Of a stretch of DNA of 64,000 bases, positions 1 to 9,707 are shown piece by piece (position 1 is the first letter of the stretch; each line of letters begins with the position of its first letter). The stretch lies in assembly GCF_015351595.1 (NCBI RefSeq), contig NZ_JADKPT010000003.1, positions 1 to 64,000 on the forward strand. Direction: 5' to 3'. The translations under genes were made by a program, and so were the position numbers. The notes under the pieces were generated by a model, which ran no database searches, had not been told where the DNA came from, and worked only from the letters and a program-made list of their open reading frames with translations. Origin of the DNA: Flavobacterium sp. LC2016-12 (GTDB lineage Bacteria; Bacteroidota; Bacteroidia; Flavobacteriales; Flavobacteriaceae).

Positions 1-20
1 ATCTTATATATATGTATAAA

Positions 21-59
21 AACAAACCCGACAGATTTTAATAAACTGTCGGGTTTGTT
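21..59 (-). terminator. Rho-independent terminator-like hairpin
   Basis: A perfect 14-bp inverted repeat (arms 21-34 and 46-59, core ACCCGACAG/CTGTCGGGT) with an 11-nt loop lies just downstream of the minus-strand DUF4294 gene. It is the natural end of that transcript. Confidence 0.75.
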
Positions 60-76
60 ATACTATATACGTAGCC

Positions 77-757
77 TTATTTCCCTTTGGGTTCTTTTGC
101 TTTTTCTTCCCAATGATTCATAAGATCATTATAATTTAGGGGATTTGCTGCTTTCTGATTTACCAATCGGCCGGATTCGAATGCTCTTTGTAGAATTGTT
201 TCTATTAAATAGTCTTCATTGACTTCATATGGCTTGTATTCTTTTTTTAAACTAATATCAAACAAACTGGCAGTAGTGTTTGAGACGAACGCTTTGAAAC
301 CGCTTTTTAAGGTTCTAATTAATTCATAGGTTGTAATTCCCGTTTGTCTGTGAACTAACTTTACTAGAATCTGACCTTGTTTACGCGAAAGCTTTTTTAG
401 TCTTGCTTCGAATTCATTATTTAGATAGTCTTCTACAATTTTAAAATACTTCTTTTTTTCACGATTGGTTTTCAGACGTGCCATTCCCTGATTTAAAGCG
501 GTCAATCTATCTGCAGCTAATTTTGCGTACGGATACACTTTATAAACTCTATTCTGCAGAATCATGAATTGCTTTTGCGCTTCGGGATCGAGCTTCTCTT
601 TGGTAATAATAATCTCTGGCAATTCGATCGTATCGCCCAAAATAGAATCCCGTTCTGTTAGTACGTAGCCCATTTGCTGGTTTTCTTTTGGTGTAACCTG
701 AGCCTGGCTTGAAAACGAAATCAATATAAAAAATAAAAGAATGTAGGTAAATCTCAT
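77..757 (-). CDS. DUF4294 domain-containing exported protein
   Basis: A conserved Bacteroidota protein of unknown function. I recognise the DUF4294 pattern: a charged central stretch with the motif YPYAKLAADR, then a helical segment ending near LIETILQRAFESGRLV. The start is placed at MRFTYILLFF because it begins a clear signal peptide (hydrophobic core, then SSQAQ). The open frame extends 23 codons upstream, but those residues look like untranslated AT-rich leader. A TAAATTTG box (-7 type, on the minus strand at 808-815) lies about 50 bases upstream of this start and inside that extension, supporting the downstream ATG. The protein is about 226 residues and probably periplasmic. It is divergent from the M42 peptidase. 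No enzymatic motif was identified. Confidence 0.8.
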   Translation of the reverse strand: MRFTYILLFFILISFSSQAQVTPKENQQMGYVLTERDSILGDTIELPEIIITKEKLDPEAQKQFMILQNRVYKVYPYAKLAADRLTALNQGMARLKTNREKKKYFKIVEDYLNNEFEARLKKLSRKQGQILVKLVHRQTGITTYELIRTLKSGFKAFVSNTTASLFDISLKKEYKPYEVNEDYLIETILQRAFESGRLVNQKAANPLNYNDLMNHWEEKAKEPKGK

Positions 758-838
758 CGAGTCATAATTTAAATGTAAAATTATATATTTATACACAACT
801 CTAATACCAAATTTATAAATTAGCAAAAAAATATTTTT

Positions 839-1927
839 ATGAGTACTGAATCTATCTTAAAAGATACCTCAATTGCTTTTCTTGAAAGCTACCTAAATAA
901 CGCCTCGCCTACCGGATATGAAAGTGAAGGACAAAAACTTTGGATGAATTATTTGAAACCCTACGTTGATACATTTATTACCGATACTTATGGAACAGCA
1001 GTTGGAATTATAAATCCTGATGCCGCTTTTAAAGTGGTAATCGAAGGTCATGCGGATGAAATTTCGTGGTACGTAAACTATATTACAGATGATGGTTTAC
1101 TATATGTAATACGTAACGGTGGTTCCGATCATCAGATTGCACCGTCAAAAAGAGTTAATATTCATACTAAGAAAGGGATTGTAAAAGGTGTTTTTGGATG
1201 GCCGGCGATTCATACTCGTTTGCGTGACAAAGAGGAAATTCCGAAATTGAGTAACATTTTTATTGATCTGGGTTGTGAAACTAAAGAACAGGTTCTTGAA
1301 ATGGGCGTTCATGTAGGTTGTGTAATTACTTATCCTGATGAATTCATGATTTTGAATGAGAATAAATTCGTTTGTCGTGCTATCGACAACAGAATGGGTG
1401 GTTTTATGATTGCTGAAGTTGCTCGTTTATTGCATGAAAATAAAAAAACACTTCCGTTTGGATTGTATATTGTAAACTCTGTTCAGGAAGAAATTGGTTT
1501 GCGAGGTGCTGAAATGATTGCACAAACCATTAAACCAAATGTAGCAATTGTTACTGATGTTTGCCACGACACCACTACTCCTATGATTGACAAAAAAGTA
1601 GAGGGTGATCTTAAAATGGGTAAAGGACCAGTTATTGCTTATGCTCCGGCAGTTCAAAATAAACTACGCGATTTAATTGTGGATACGGCTGAGGAAAATG
1701 AAATTCCGTTTCAGCGTCACGCTACTTCAAGAGCAACGGGAACTGACACCGATGCTTTTGCTTACAGCAATGGCGGTGTGGCGTCTGCACTGATTTCGTT
1801 ACCTTTACGTTATATGCATACGACTGTTGAAATGGTTCACAGAGAAGATGTTGAAAATGTCATTCAGTTGATTTATGAATCGTTATTGAAAATTGAAAAT
1901 AATGAGACTTTTTCTTATTTTAAATAA
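839..1927 (+). CDS. M42 family metallopeptidase
   Basis: A cytoplasmic di-zinc aminopeptidase of the M42 family (glutamyl aminopeptidase/TET-like), 362 aa, full length. The co-catalytic metal ligands are all visible: H71 in EGHADEI, D183 in AIDNRMGG, E217/E218 in SVQEEIG, D240 in VTDVCHD and H327 in YMHTTVE. E217 would be the general base. There is no signal peptide. M42 enzymes clip N-terminal residues from short peptides made by the proteasome-like or Lon/Clp proteases; the exact specificity cannot be told from sequence. It is transcribed away from the DUF4294 gene and ends before a hairpin at 1945-1972 that separates it from the two-component genes. Confidence 0.9.
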   Translation: MSTESILKDTSIAFLESYLNNASPTGYESEGQKLWMNYLKPYVDTFITDTYGTAVGIINPDAAFKVVIEGHADEISWYVNYITDDGLLYVIRNGGSDHQIAPSKRVNIHTKKGIVKGVFGWPAIHTRLRDKEEIPKLSNIFIDLGCETKEQVLEMGVHVGCVITYPDEFMILNENKFVCRAIDNRMGGFMIAEVARLLHENKKTLPFGLYIVNSVQEEIGLRGAEMIAQTIKPNVAIVTDVCHDTTTPMIDKKVEGDLKMGKGPVIAYAPAVQNKLRDLIVDTAEENEIPFQRHATSRATGTDTDAFAYSNGGVASALISLPLRYMHTTVEMVHREDVENVIQLIYESLLKIENNETFSYFK

Positions 1928-1944
1928 GAAAGAAATTTAAAACG

Positions 1945-1972
1945 TCCATTCGGTGATTATTAGCCGAATGGA
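1945..1972 (+). terminator. Hairpin downstream of M42 gene
   Basis: Perfect 9-bp arms (TCCATTCGG at 1945-1953, CCGAATGGA at 1964-1972) with a 10-nt loop sit between the M42 stop and the response-regulator start. There is no strong T-run after it, so it may be a weak terminator, an attenuator or an operator rather than a full stop. Confidence 0.45.
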
Positions 1973-1987
1973 TTAATAAAATACAGC

Positions 1988-2668
1988 ATGAAACTACTAC
2001 TACTCGAAGACGATTTTACTTTATCTAAAGAAATTTCTGCATTCTTTACTTCAAAAGAATTCGAGTGTATACCATATTATGATGGTTCTTTATTATTGAA
2101 GAAATACCTTCCGCAGGAATATGATTTGATTATTCTAGATATTAATGTACCTGGAATTAATGGAATTGATGTCTGTAAGGGAATTAGGGAAATTGATAAA
2201 AAGACTCCTATTATAATGCTAACTGCTTTTAGTGAAATTGAAGATAAATTGGCTTCATTTGATAATGGTGCCGATGATTATTTGGTAAAACCATTTCATT
2301 TTGAGGAATTGTATGCCCGTATTTCTTCTTTATTAAGACGAAAAGATATTCCGCAGCAAAGCGAAAATAAGATTATCATAGAAGATTTAGAAATTCTGGA
2401 AGATGATATGAAAGTTTTTCGTTCAGGCGAAGAAATCAAATTGACTCCAAAAGAATTTAAATTGATTCTGATCTTGGCTCAAGCCAAAGGAAAAGTTTTA
2501 TCGAAACAATTTATTGCAGAGAAACTTTGGGACTATCATATTGAAACCAATCAAAATACCATTGAAGTTTATATTAATTTTTTAAGGAAGAAAATTGATA
2601 AAGACCATGAAGTAAAACTGATTCGGACCAAAATTGGTTACGGATATTATTTAAGCGATCAGGAATGA
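1988..2668 (+). CDS. OmpR/PhoB-family response regulator
   Basis: A DNA-binding response regulator of 226 aa. The receiver domain (residues 1-118) has the acidic pair D8/D9, phospho-acceptor D51, T79 and K101. The C-terminal half (about 128-224) is a winged-helix trans_reg_C domain, including the stretch LTPKEFKLILILAQAKGKVL. It overlaps the histidine kinase by 4 bases (ATGA), so the two are translated as a pair. Immediately downstream is a metal-type RND efflux operon whose promoter region has four TTAAGGTC-like repeats at about 11-bp spacing, the typical target layout for this regulator family. By context it is a CusR/CzcR-like metal-responsive regulator; the signal is inferred. Confidence 0.92.
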   Translation: MKLLLLEDDFTLSKEISAFFTSKEFECIPYYDGSLLLKKYLPQEYDLIILDINVPGINGIDVCKGIREIDKKTPIIMLTAFSEIEDKLASFDNGADDYLVKPFHFEELYARISSLLRRKDIPQQSENKIIIEDLEILEDDMKVFRSGEEIKLTPKEFKLILILAQAKGKVLSKQFIAEKLWDYHIETNQNTIEVYINFLRKKIDKDHEVKLIRTKIGYGYYLSDQE

Positions 2669-4023
2669 CTTTAAAAAACCGAATATCACTTTTAGTTAGT
2701 TTGCTGTTTACAATCCTTTTTGGGTTGGCATCTACTGTGATATTTGTTTTGTATTCTAATTTTAGAAAAGAGGAATTTCGTGATCGCTTGGAAATTAAAG
2801 CTCTTTCTAATATTAAACTTTTGGTCAATGTAAAAGAAGTTGATGATCAGCTTTTGAAAATGATTGATCAAAACTCCATCAATAAATTGTATGACGAAAA
2901 AACATTAGTATTTGATTCTAATTACAAATTAATCTACAGCAGTATTGACGATGCCAAAATAAACTGGTCTATTGATGATTTAAAATACCTTAAAAAACAT
3001 AAAACCTTTTTTAAACAACAAGGTAATTATGAAGTTTATGGCGTTTTCTATGATACAAAAGACAAAGATTTTTACGCTTTAATATCGGCAACAGATGATT
3101 ATGGAAAACGAAAATTGCTTTTTCTAAGATATACTTTAATTGTTTCTTATATATTCTTTACCTGTATTTGTTGGGTTTTAACTTCCTTTATGGTAAAAAA
3201 AGCAATGAGTCCGCTTAGTATTTTCCATCAAAAAATAAAAAACATAAATGAGAACAATCTTGACACTCGTATAGAATCAAAAAGTACTAAAAATGAAATC
3301 GATTTGATTGCCAATGAATTTAATTTCATGATGGACCGAATTGAAGTTTCCTATCAAAAACAAAAAGAATTTACGGCGCATGCTTCGCATGAGCTCAGAA
3401 CTCCGTTGTCTCGCATAACTTCGCAGATTGAAAATACCATTATAGATGACTCAACATCTGATAAAGGGAAATCTTTCTTAAAAACAATTTTAACAGATGT
3501 CAATCAATTAACCGAACTTATTAATTCGCTATTGATTCTTTCTAAAATTGATAATAAAAATCTTGAAAATCATGAAGTACAACGAATAGATGAAATTCTG
3601 TTTTCGGCAATTGAAAACTTAAACAAAAGCTTTCCTGATTTCGTCATTCTTTTTGAAATGGAAGAAAATGACAATTTAGATACTGCTTTAGAAATTAAAG
3701 GAAACAAAAATTTACTCGAAATTGCCATAGGTAATGTTCTAAAAAATGCTTGTATTTACTCGGACAACAAACAAGCCAACGTAAAAATTAGCAGTAAAAA
3801 TGATCATCTTATTATTTCAATTTCAAATACCGGAAATACTTTGAGTGAGAACGAGCAGAAAAATCTTTTTCAGCCTTTCATGCGCGGCGAAAACTCAAAA
3901 GGTACTGCTGGCTTTGGACTTGGATTGCGTATTGTCAATCGTATTTTAACGCTCCACAATGCTAAAATCAAATACAGTATTCCTCAAAAAAACACCAATC
4001 TCTTTCAATTGATTTTTCACTAA
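2665..4023 (+). CDS. Sensor histidine kinase (HAMP-HisKA-HATPase)
   Basis: A membrane sensor kinase of 452 aa. Two membrane segments (about residues 8-30 and 153-175) flank a periplasmic sensor region of about 120 residues. A HAMP-like linker follows (about 175-228), then a HisKA dimerisation domain with phospho-acceptor H242 in AHASHELRTP, and an ATPase domain with an N box (NVLKNACIYSDN) and a G2 box (FGLGLRIVNRI). It is coupled to the response regulator by an ATGA overlap. Location before tolC/adaptor/RND genes points to a sensor of periplasmic metal ions. I see no cysteine- or histidine-rich metal site in the sensor region, so the ligand remains open. Confidence 0.92.
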   Translation: MTLKNRISLLVSLLFTILFGLASTVIFVLYSNFRKEEFRDRLEIKALSNIKLLVNVKEVDDQLLKMIDQNSINKLYDEKTLVFDSNYKLIYSSIDDAKINWSIDDLKYLKKHKTFFKQQGNYEVYGVFYDTKDKDFYALISATDDYGKRKLLFLRYTLIVSYIFFTCICWVLTSFMVKKAMSPLSIFHQKIKNINENNLDTRIESKSTKNEIDLIANEFNFMMDRIEVSYQKQKEFTAHASHELRTPLSRITSQIENTIIDDSTSDKGKSFLKTILTDVNQLTELINSLLILSKIDNKNLENHEVQRIDEILFSAIENLNKSFPDFVILFEMEENDNLDTALEIKGNKNLLEIAIGNVLKNACIYSDNKQANVKISSKNDHLIISISNTGNTLSENEQKNLFQPFMRGENSKGTAGFGLGLRIVNRILTLHNAKIKYSIPQKNTNLFQLIFH

Positions 4024-4052
4024 GATTATTTTTACTTCCATATAAATCATTT

Positions 4053-4110
4053 TTAAGGTCTTTTTAAGTTGATTATTAAGGTCTCTTAAAGTCTTGCGAT
4101 AGCATCTTTG
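4053..4110 (+). promoter_or_regulatory. Response-regulator operator repeats and -7 element of the efflux operon
   Basis: Four related octamers occur on one strand: TTAAGGTC (4053-4060), TTAAGTTG (4064-4071), TTAAGGTC (4076-4083) and TTAAAGTC (4086-4093), with starts 11, 12 and 10 bp apart. A CATCTTTG box (4103-4110), one base off the Bacteroidota TAnnTTTG -7 element, follows. No TTG -33 element is seen at the usual distance, consistent with an activator-dependent promoter. The function is inferred. Confidence 0.6.
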
Positions 4111-4130
4111 TATCAAATAAAACCGATACA

Positions 4131-5378
4131 ATGAAAAAGTTAATTGCACTCCTATTTCTGATTTTGGCAAGTCAGGCAGGCTTTGCTCAAAAAACAGTCA
4201 CTCTTGAAGATTGTGAAAGCCAATTTTTAAAAAACAATCTATTTTTACTGGCCTCCCAATATAATATTGATGCCTCAAAAGCGCTGACCATTCAGGCACG
4301 TATTTGGGATAATCCGACCATTACGGCAGAATTAAATGCTTATAATCCTGAAAGAAATCAATATTTTGATATTGGAAAAGACGGACAAAAAGCATTTGGT
4401 ATCGAACAGCTTATTTACTTAGGCGGAAAAAAACGTAATGAAGTAAAACTGGCTCAAACTAATGAGCAATTGGCTGAATTGCAATTTAATGATTTACTAC
4501 GAACCTTAAAATTGCAATTGCGCAAGAGCTTCTACACAGTTTATTACAACACCAAAACTCTTGAAACTACTGATAAACAATTGGCTCATATTGAAGATTT
4601 AATCAACTCTTACTCTATTCAGGCACAGAAAGGAAATATTCCTTTGAAAGATGTTGTTCGTCTACAATCTCTTTATCTGAATTTCAAAAATGAAAGAATG
4701 GAAGTGGTCAATAACAATATTGAAGAACAAGCGAATTTGAAATTATTATTGAATTCAACTGAAACTATAGTTCCGATTGTATCTGATACAGAATTCAATA
4801 AATATCTTAAAACTATCAATTTTGATTTAAAATCTTTTGAAGAGCAAGCGATCGCCAATCGTCCTGATTATTTAGCAAAACAAAAAGAAATTGATGCCAA
4901 CGAAATTAATGTTAAATGGCAAAAATCACTTTCAGTTCCGGATATAACTGTTGGCGCGACCTACGATCAACGAAGTGGCGCCTTTAATAAAGAAGCTAAT
5001 TTGACGCTTGGTATTCCGCTTCCGCTTTGGAATAAAAATAAAGGAAACATAAAATATGCTCAGACCATTTTAGATCAGTCTAAAGTTGAGAAACAAAATT
5101 TTGATTTGCAATTGCAAACAGAAATCACATCAGCCTGGAATAAATGGGATGAATCCCGAAAAAACTACGCGGTTATAAAACCAACTGTGAATGCAGACTT
5201 TGATGCCGTTTACAACGGAATGCTAACCAATTTTCAAAAACGAAACGTGAGTTTGTTAGAATTTACAGATTTTATGGAAAGCTACAATCAGGCAACAGTT
5301 CAGGTTAATGAATTGAAGAAAAAACTAGCACTTTCAGGAGAAGAATTAAACAGCACCATTAACAAAGACTTATTCTAA
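4131..5378 (+). CDS. TolC-family outer membrane efflux protein
   Basis: The outer-membrane channel of a tripartite efflux pump, CusC/CzcC type, 415 aa. The signal peptide is MKKLIALLFLILASQAGFAQ. The mature part has the two repeated OEP halves, with long helical coiled-coil stretches (for example residues 95-160 and 300-350) and short beta strands. It is the first gene of the operon, followed at 12 bp by the adaptor and then by the RND pump, so all three components are made together. The substrate is expected to be a divalent or monovalent heavy metal ion, based on the pump type, not on this protein. Confidence 0.9.
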   Translation: MKKLIALLFLILASQAGFAQKTVTLEDCESQFLKNNLFLLASQYNIDASKALTIQARIWDNPTITAELNAYNPERNQYFDIGKDGQKAFGIEQLIYLGGKKRNEVKLAQTNEQLAELQFNDLLRTLKLQLRKSFYTVYYNTKTLETTDKQLAHIEDLINSYSIQAQKGNIPLKDVVRLQSLYLNFKNERMEVVNNNIEEQANLKLLLNSTETIVPIVSDTEFNKYLKTINFDLKSFEEQAIANRPDYLAKQKEIDANEINVKWQKSLSVPDITVGATYDQRSGAFNKEANLTLGIPLPLWNKNKGNIKYAQTILDQSKVEKQNFDLQLQTEITSAWNKWDESRKNYAVIKPTVNADFDAVYNGMLTNFQKRNVSLLEFTDFMESYNQATVQVNELKKKLALSGEELNSTINKDLF

Positions 5379-5390
5379 AACTAAATAAAG

Positions 5391-6476
5391 ATGAAACATA
5401 AACTAATAATAGTAATTGCAATTGTGAGTCTGACGTTCGCAAGCTGTAAAAAAGAAGTTGAAAATCCACAGACCAATACTTCTTTTGCATTAAGTGATTC
5501 AATGCTAAAAACCACTACAACGGCTGTTGCACAAACACAACCTGTAAAAAACGAATTGAGTTTTTACGGAAAAATAACAGCTGACAATAATAAAATGATT
5601 GACGTATATCCGCTTGTTGGTGGAAATGTTATTAAAGTAAATGTCGAACTTGGAGATTACGTACACAAAGGACAAGTTTTAGCAACCATAAAAAGTACTG
5701 ATATCGCCGATTTTGAGAAACAATCTCTTGATGCAAAAAGTGATCTATTAGTGGCAAAAAACAATTTGAAAGTGGCTCAGGAATTATTTGATGGAAAATT
5801 AAATTCTGAAAGTGATGTTCTTCAGGCAAAATCTGAAGTAAACAAAGCACAATCACAATTAGGAAAAATCCAGGAGACTTATAAAATCTATAATATCAAA
5901 GCAGGCTCTATTTATGAAGTAACGGCACCAATTAGTGGTTTTATCATTCAGAAAAGTATTAATCAGGATATGCTTTTAAGAAGTGACCGTTCTGAAAACA
6001 TATTTGATATTGCCGAAATCAGCGAAGTTTGGGCAATGGCTAATATTAATGAAGTGGACATAAACAAAGTCAAACTTGGAATTGACGCCGATGTAACCAC
6101 TTTGAGTTATCCCGATAAAGTTTTTAAAGGAAAAGTAGATAAAATTTTCAACGTAATTGATCCGGAGACCAAAGCGATGCAGGCACGTATAAAACTGCAA
6201 AATCCCGGTTATTTATTAAAACCTGATATGAATGCCAATATCAAATTATCTTTTAAAGAAGATAAATCTCTGATAGCTATTCCGAGTGATGCCATTGTTT
6301 TCGATAAAAGTAAAAACTTTGTAATGGTTTTTAAAGATCGTCACAATATCGAGACAAGACAAGTTGAAGTTTATAGTGTTGTTGGAGACACTACCTATAT
6401 TAAAAGTGGCTTAAAAGAAAACGAAAAAGTCATTACTAACAATCAGTTATTTATTTATCGCGCCTTAAACGAATAA
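5391..6476 (+). CDS. RND efflux periplasmic adaptor (CusB/CzcB-like lipoprotein)
   Basis: The membrane-fusion adaptor linking the RND pump to the outer-membrane channel, 361 aa. It begins with a lipoprotein signal (hydrophobic core then FASC, so Cys about residue 19 would be lipidated). A biotinyl-lipoyl-like half (VYPLVGGNVIKVNVELGDYV), an alpha-hairpin (about 100-160) and a beta-barrel follow in the standard HlyD/CusB order. It starts 12 bp after the channel gene and ends 3 bp before the pump gene. Which metal it serves cannot be read from the sequence. Confidence 0.9.
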   Translation: MKHKLIIVIAIVSLTFASCKKEVENPQTNTSFALSDSMLKTTTTAVAQTQPVKNELSFYGKITADNNKMIDVYPLVGGNVIKVNVELGDYVHKGQVLATIKSTDIADFEKQSLDAKSDLLVAKNNLKVAQELFDGKLNSESDVLQAKSEVNKAQSQLGKIQETYKIYNIKAGSIYEVTAPISGFIIQKSINQDMLLRSDRSENIFDIAEISEVWAMANINEVDINKVKLGIDADVTTLSYPDKVFKGKVDKIFNVIDPETKAMQARIKLQNPGYLLKPDMNANIKLSFKEDKSLIAIPSDAIVFDKSKNFVMVFKDRHNIETRQVEVYSVVGDTTYIKSGLKENEKVITNNQLFIYRALNE

Positions 6477-6479
6477 GTC

Positions 6480-9400
6480 ATGAACAAATTCATTAGAAAT
6501 ATTATTGCTTTTTCGCTTAAGAATAAAGCATTCACCTTTTTTTGGGTGGGATTATTGGCGGTTGCCGGATTTATTTCCTTCAAAAATATGCCAATTGATG
6601 CCTTTCCGGATGTAACGAATACTCAGATTATTATCATTACACAATGGAATGGAAAAAGTGCTGAAGAAGTTGAACGTTTTGTGACTTCTCCTATCGAAAT
6701 CTCGATGAACTCTGTTCAAAAGAAGACAAGCGTTCGCAGTATTACCATGTTTGGATTATCTGTAATCAAAATCATTTTTGATGATGGAGTCGACGACACT
6801 TTCGCGCGTCAGCAGGTCAATAATTTATTGAAAAATGTTTCTCTTCCGGAAGATGTTGAACCCGATGTTCAGCCTCCGTATGGACCAACAGGAGAAATAT
6901 TCAGATATATTGTAAAAAGTAACAGCAGAGACAGTAGAGAATTGTTGACTTACCAAAACTGGGTAATTGACAAACAACTTCGTTCCGTTCCTGGTGTTGC
7001 CGATTTAAACGTTTTTGGAGGACAAACTAAAACGTATGAAGTTGGTGTTGATCCTATCAAATTAGCGAAATACAACATTACACCATTGCAAGTTTACAAT
7101 GCTGTTAATGCCGGAAACTTAAATGTTGGTGGAGATATTATTGAGAAAAACGGTCAGGCATTTGTAGTTCGCGGTGTTGGGCTTTTAAAATCGATTCCGG
7201 ATATTGAAAATATTATTGTTGATGATGCTGGAGGAAATCCGATTTTAGTAAAAAATGTCGCTTCGGTTTATGAAAGTTCTATGCCGAGAGTCGGGCAAAC
7301 CGGAATTGGCAAAAACGATGATGCTGTTGAAGGAATTGTCGTAATGCGAAAAGGAGAAAACGCTCAGGAAACATTAGCCTTAATTAAAGATAAAATCAAA
7401 GATTTAAATGATAATGTTCTTCCGAAAGATATTAAAATTGAAACCTTTTACGATCGTGATAATTTGATGAATTTCACGACCGAAACGGTAATGCACAATT
7501 TATTTGAAGGAATTATTCTGGTTACTTGTGTCGTGTTTTTATTCATGGCCGATTGGCGAACTACTTTTACAGTTTCGATTGTTATTCCATTATCCTTATT
7601 GTTTGCTTTTTTATGTCTGAAGATGATGGGAATGAGTGCCAACTTACTGAGTTTGGGTGCAGTCGATTTCGGAATTATTATTGATGGCGCGGTGGTGATG
7701 GTCGAGGGATTGTTTGTGGTATTGGACCACCGGGCGCATCAATTGGGAATGACTGCTTACAATAAAATTGCCAAAGGAAGTTTGATTAAAAAAACCGGAA
7801 CTGAAATGGGTAAAGCTATTTTCTTTTCTAAATTAATCATTATTACCGCTTTATTGCCGATATTCTCATTCCAGAAAGTAGAAGGAAAAATGTTCTCGCC
7901 CCTAGCCTACACTTTAGGTTTTGCGTTAATGGGAGCTTTACTGTTCACTTTGACTTTAGTACCGGTTTTATCCCATATTCTTTTAAATAAAAATGTAAAA
8001 GAAAAACACAATCCGTTTGTTAACTTCTGGGATAGAATTGTTGGAAAAGGATTCGCCTGGACTTTTAAACATAAGATACAAACGCTGATTGCTTCTATAG
8101 CAATTGTTGCTTCTATATTCTTTTCGTCAACTTTTTTAGGAACTGAATTCCTGCCACAATTAAATGAAGGAGCTTTATGGGTAACTGCAGAGTTACCAAT
8201 GAGTACTTCGCTTCCTGAAAGTGTGCAAACCGCCGCAATGATTCGTAAAGATCTTGAAAGCTTTCCGGAAGTAAAAAATGTGTTGTCTCAAACAGGTCGT
8301 AGCAATGACGGAACAGACCCGAATGGATTTGGATTTATTCAGCTTCAGGTTGATTTAAAACCAAAATCAGAATGGACCCGAAAAATCAGTATGGATGACC
8401 TGATTAATGAAATGGACAATAAACTGAAAGTACATCAGGGAATTACCTATAATTATTCTCAGCCCGTTATTGATAACGTAGCCGAATCTGTAGCTGGTTT
8501 TAAAGCTTCAAACGCTGTAAAAATTTATGGAGATGATTTAGATAAACTCGATGAATTATCAAATGAAGTTCTGGCAAAAATTAAAGATATTCCAGGTATA
8601 AAAGATGCCGGAATTCTGAGAAATGTTGGTCAGCCAGAAATTAGTGTAATTCTGGATCGAGAAAAAATGGCCGCTTATGGTGTTACATTGAATGACGCAC
8701 AAGCTGTTTTAGAATTAGCTTTTGGCGGGAAAACGGCAACTCAAAAATATGAAGATGAGAAAAAATTTGATGTGAGAGTTCGTTTTTCTAAAGAATACCG
8801 AAAAGATGAAGAGGATTTGGCAGAACTTAAAGTTCCAACCATTAGCGGTGCTAAAATTCCGTTGAAAGAAATTTGCGACATTAAAACCGTAACTGGTCCG
8901 GCTTTCATTTACAGAGACAATACAAAACGTTTTATTGGTGTTAAATTCTCTGTTCGTGATCGCGATTTAGGAAGTACCATTGCAGAAGCACAGAAAAAAG
9001 TGGCCGAATTGAAAATGCCAAACGGTTACACAACCGGATGGACAGGAGAATTTGAAAATCAGGTTCGTGCCAGCGCGCGTTTGGCTCAGGTTGTGCCAAT
9101 CAGTTTAATCGGAATATTTGTATTGCTGTTTATTTTATTCGGAAATATTAAAGATTCACTCCTTGTTTTAGCGAATGTTCCGTTTGCGATTATTGGTGGA
9201 ATTATGGCACTACATATTACAGGAATGAATTTTGGAATTTCAGCTGGTGTTGGTTTTATTGCTCTTTTGGGAATTTGTATTCAAAATGGAGTAATTCTGA
9301 TCTCTGAATTCCATCATAATCTGAAAGCCAAATTCACATTGGAAGAATCCATATTTATGGGAGTTAAAGCCAGAACAAGAGCCGTTGTTATGACTGCTTT

Positions 9401-9578
9401 AATGGCATCGATAGGTTTAATGCCGGCAGCAATTTCAACCGGAATTGGTTCTGAATCACAAAAACCTTTGGCCATTGTAATTATTGGAGGTTTGATAACA
9501 GCAACTATTTTAACGCTTTTGGTTTTCCCAATTATATTTTGGATTTTCAATCGCAAAAAACATGTTCCTATTGAATAA
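6480..9578 (+). CDS. CusA/CzcA-family heavy-metal RND efflux pump
   Basis: The inner-membrane proton-driven pump of 1032 aa, full length for the HME-RND family. The family signature in TM4 is visible: D396 (DFGIII), D402 (IDGAVV) and E409, matching the proton-relay acids of CzcA. The remainder shows the duplicated RND plan: two large periplasmic loops (about 35-335 and 560-860) and twelve membrane helices. The usual EN after TM4 is EG here. It exports metal ions across the envelope together with the two upstream proteins. The choice between Co/Zn/Cd and Cu/Ag is not settled by sequence. A terminator follows at 9622-9655. Confidence 0.93.
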   Translation: MNKFIRNIIAFSLKNKAFTFFWVGLLAVAGFISFKNMPIDAFPDVTNTQIIIITQWNGKSAEEVERFVTSPIEISMNSVQKKTSVRSITMFGLSVIKIIFDDGVDDTFARQQVNNLLKNVSLPEDVEPDVQPPYGPTGEIFRYIVKSNSRDSRELLTYQNWVIDKQLRSVPGVADLNVFGGQTKTYEVGVDPIKLAKYNITPLQVYNAVNAGNLNVGGDIIEKNGQAFVVRGVGLLKSIPDIENIIVDDAGGNPILVKNVASVYESSMPRVGQTGIGKNDDAVEGIVVMRKGENAQETLALIKDKIKDLNDNVLPKDIKIETFYDRDNLMNFTTETVMHNLFEGIILVTCVVFLFMADWRTTFTVSIVIPLSLLFAFLCLKMMGMSANLLSLGAVDFGIIIDGAVVMVEGLFVVLDHRAHQLGMTAYNKIAKGSLIKKTGTEMGKAIFFSKLIIITALLPIFSFQKVEGKMFSPLAYTLGFALMGALLFTLTLVPVLSHILLNKNVKEKHNPFVNFWDRIVGKGFAWTFKHKIQTLIASIAIVASIFFSSTFLGTEFLPQLNEGALWVTAELPMSTSLPESVQTAAMIRKDLESFPEVKNVLSQTGRSNDGTDPNGFGFIQLQVDLKPKSEWTRKISMDDLINEMDNKLKVHQGITYNYSQPVIDNVAESVAGFKASNAVKIYGDDLDKLDELSNEVLAKIKDIPGIKDAGILRNVGQPEISVILDREKMAAYGVTLNDAQAVLELAFGGKTATQKYEDEKKFDVRVRFSKEYRKDEEDLAELKVPTISGAKIPLKEICDIKTVTGPAFIYRDNTKRFIGVKFSVRDRDLGSTIAEAQKKVAELKMPNGYTTGWTGEFENQVRASARLAQVVPISLIGIFVLLFILFGNIKDSLLVLANVPFAIIGGIMALHITGMNFGISAGVGFIALLGICIQNGVILISEFHHNLKAKFTLEESIFMGVKARTRAVVMTALMASIGLMPAAISTGIGSESQKPLAIVIIGGLITATILTLLVFPIIFWIFNRKKHVPIE

Positions 9579-9621
9579 GGATTTTAAAATAAATTAATTG
9601 GTTAAGTTAATTTGGTTAAAG

Positions 9622-9655
9622 AAAAAGCATCATTATTTTTTAATGGTGCTTTTTT
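9622..9655 (+). terminator. Terminator of the efflux operon
   Basis: An A-run, the stem GCATCATT/AATGGTGC (one G-T wobble) and a T6 run form a textbook intrinsic terminator 43 bases after the RND pump. It also shows that the longer open frame beginning at 9612 is not the start of the next gene. Confidence 0.85.
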
Positions 9656-9707
9656 GATTCCATTACATTTTAGTTTAATATCTTGCATCAAATCAATTAA
9701 ACTATTC

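Noticed and set aside
9612..9707. Longer start for the YjdF-like protein
   Set aside because: The extra 32 codons run through the efflux-operon terminator; the ATG at 9708 begins the family's first membrane helix.
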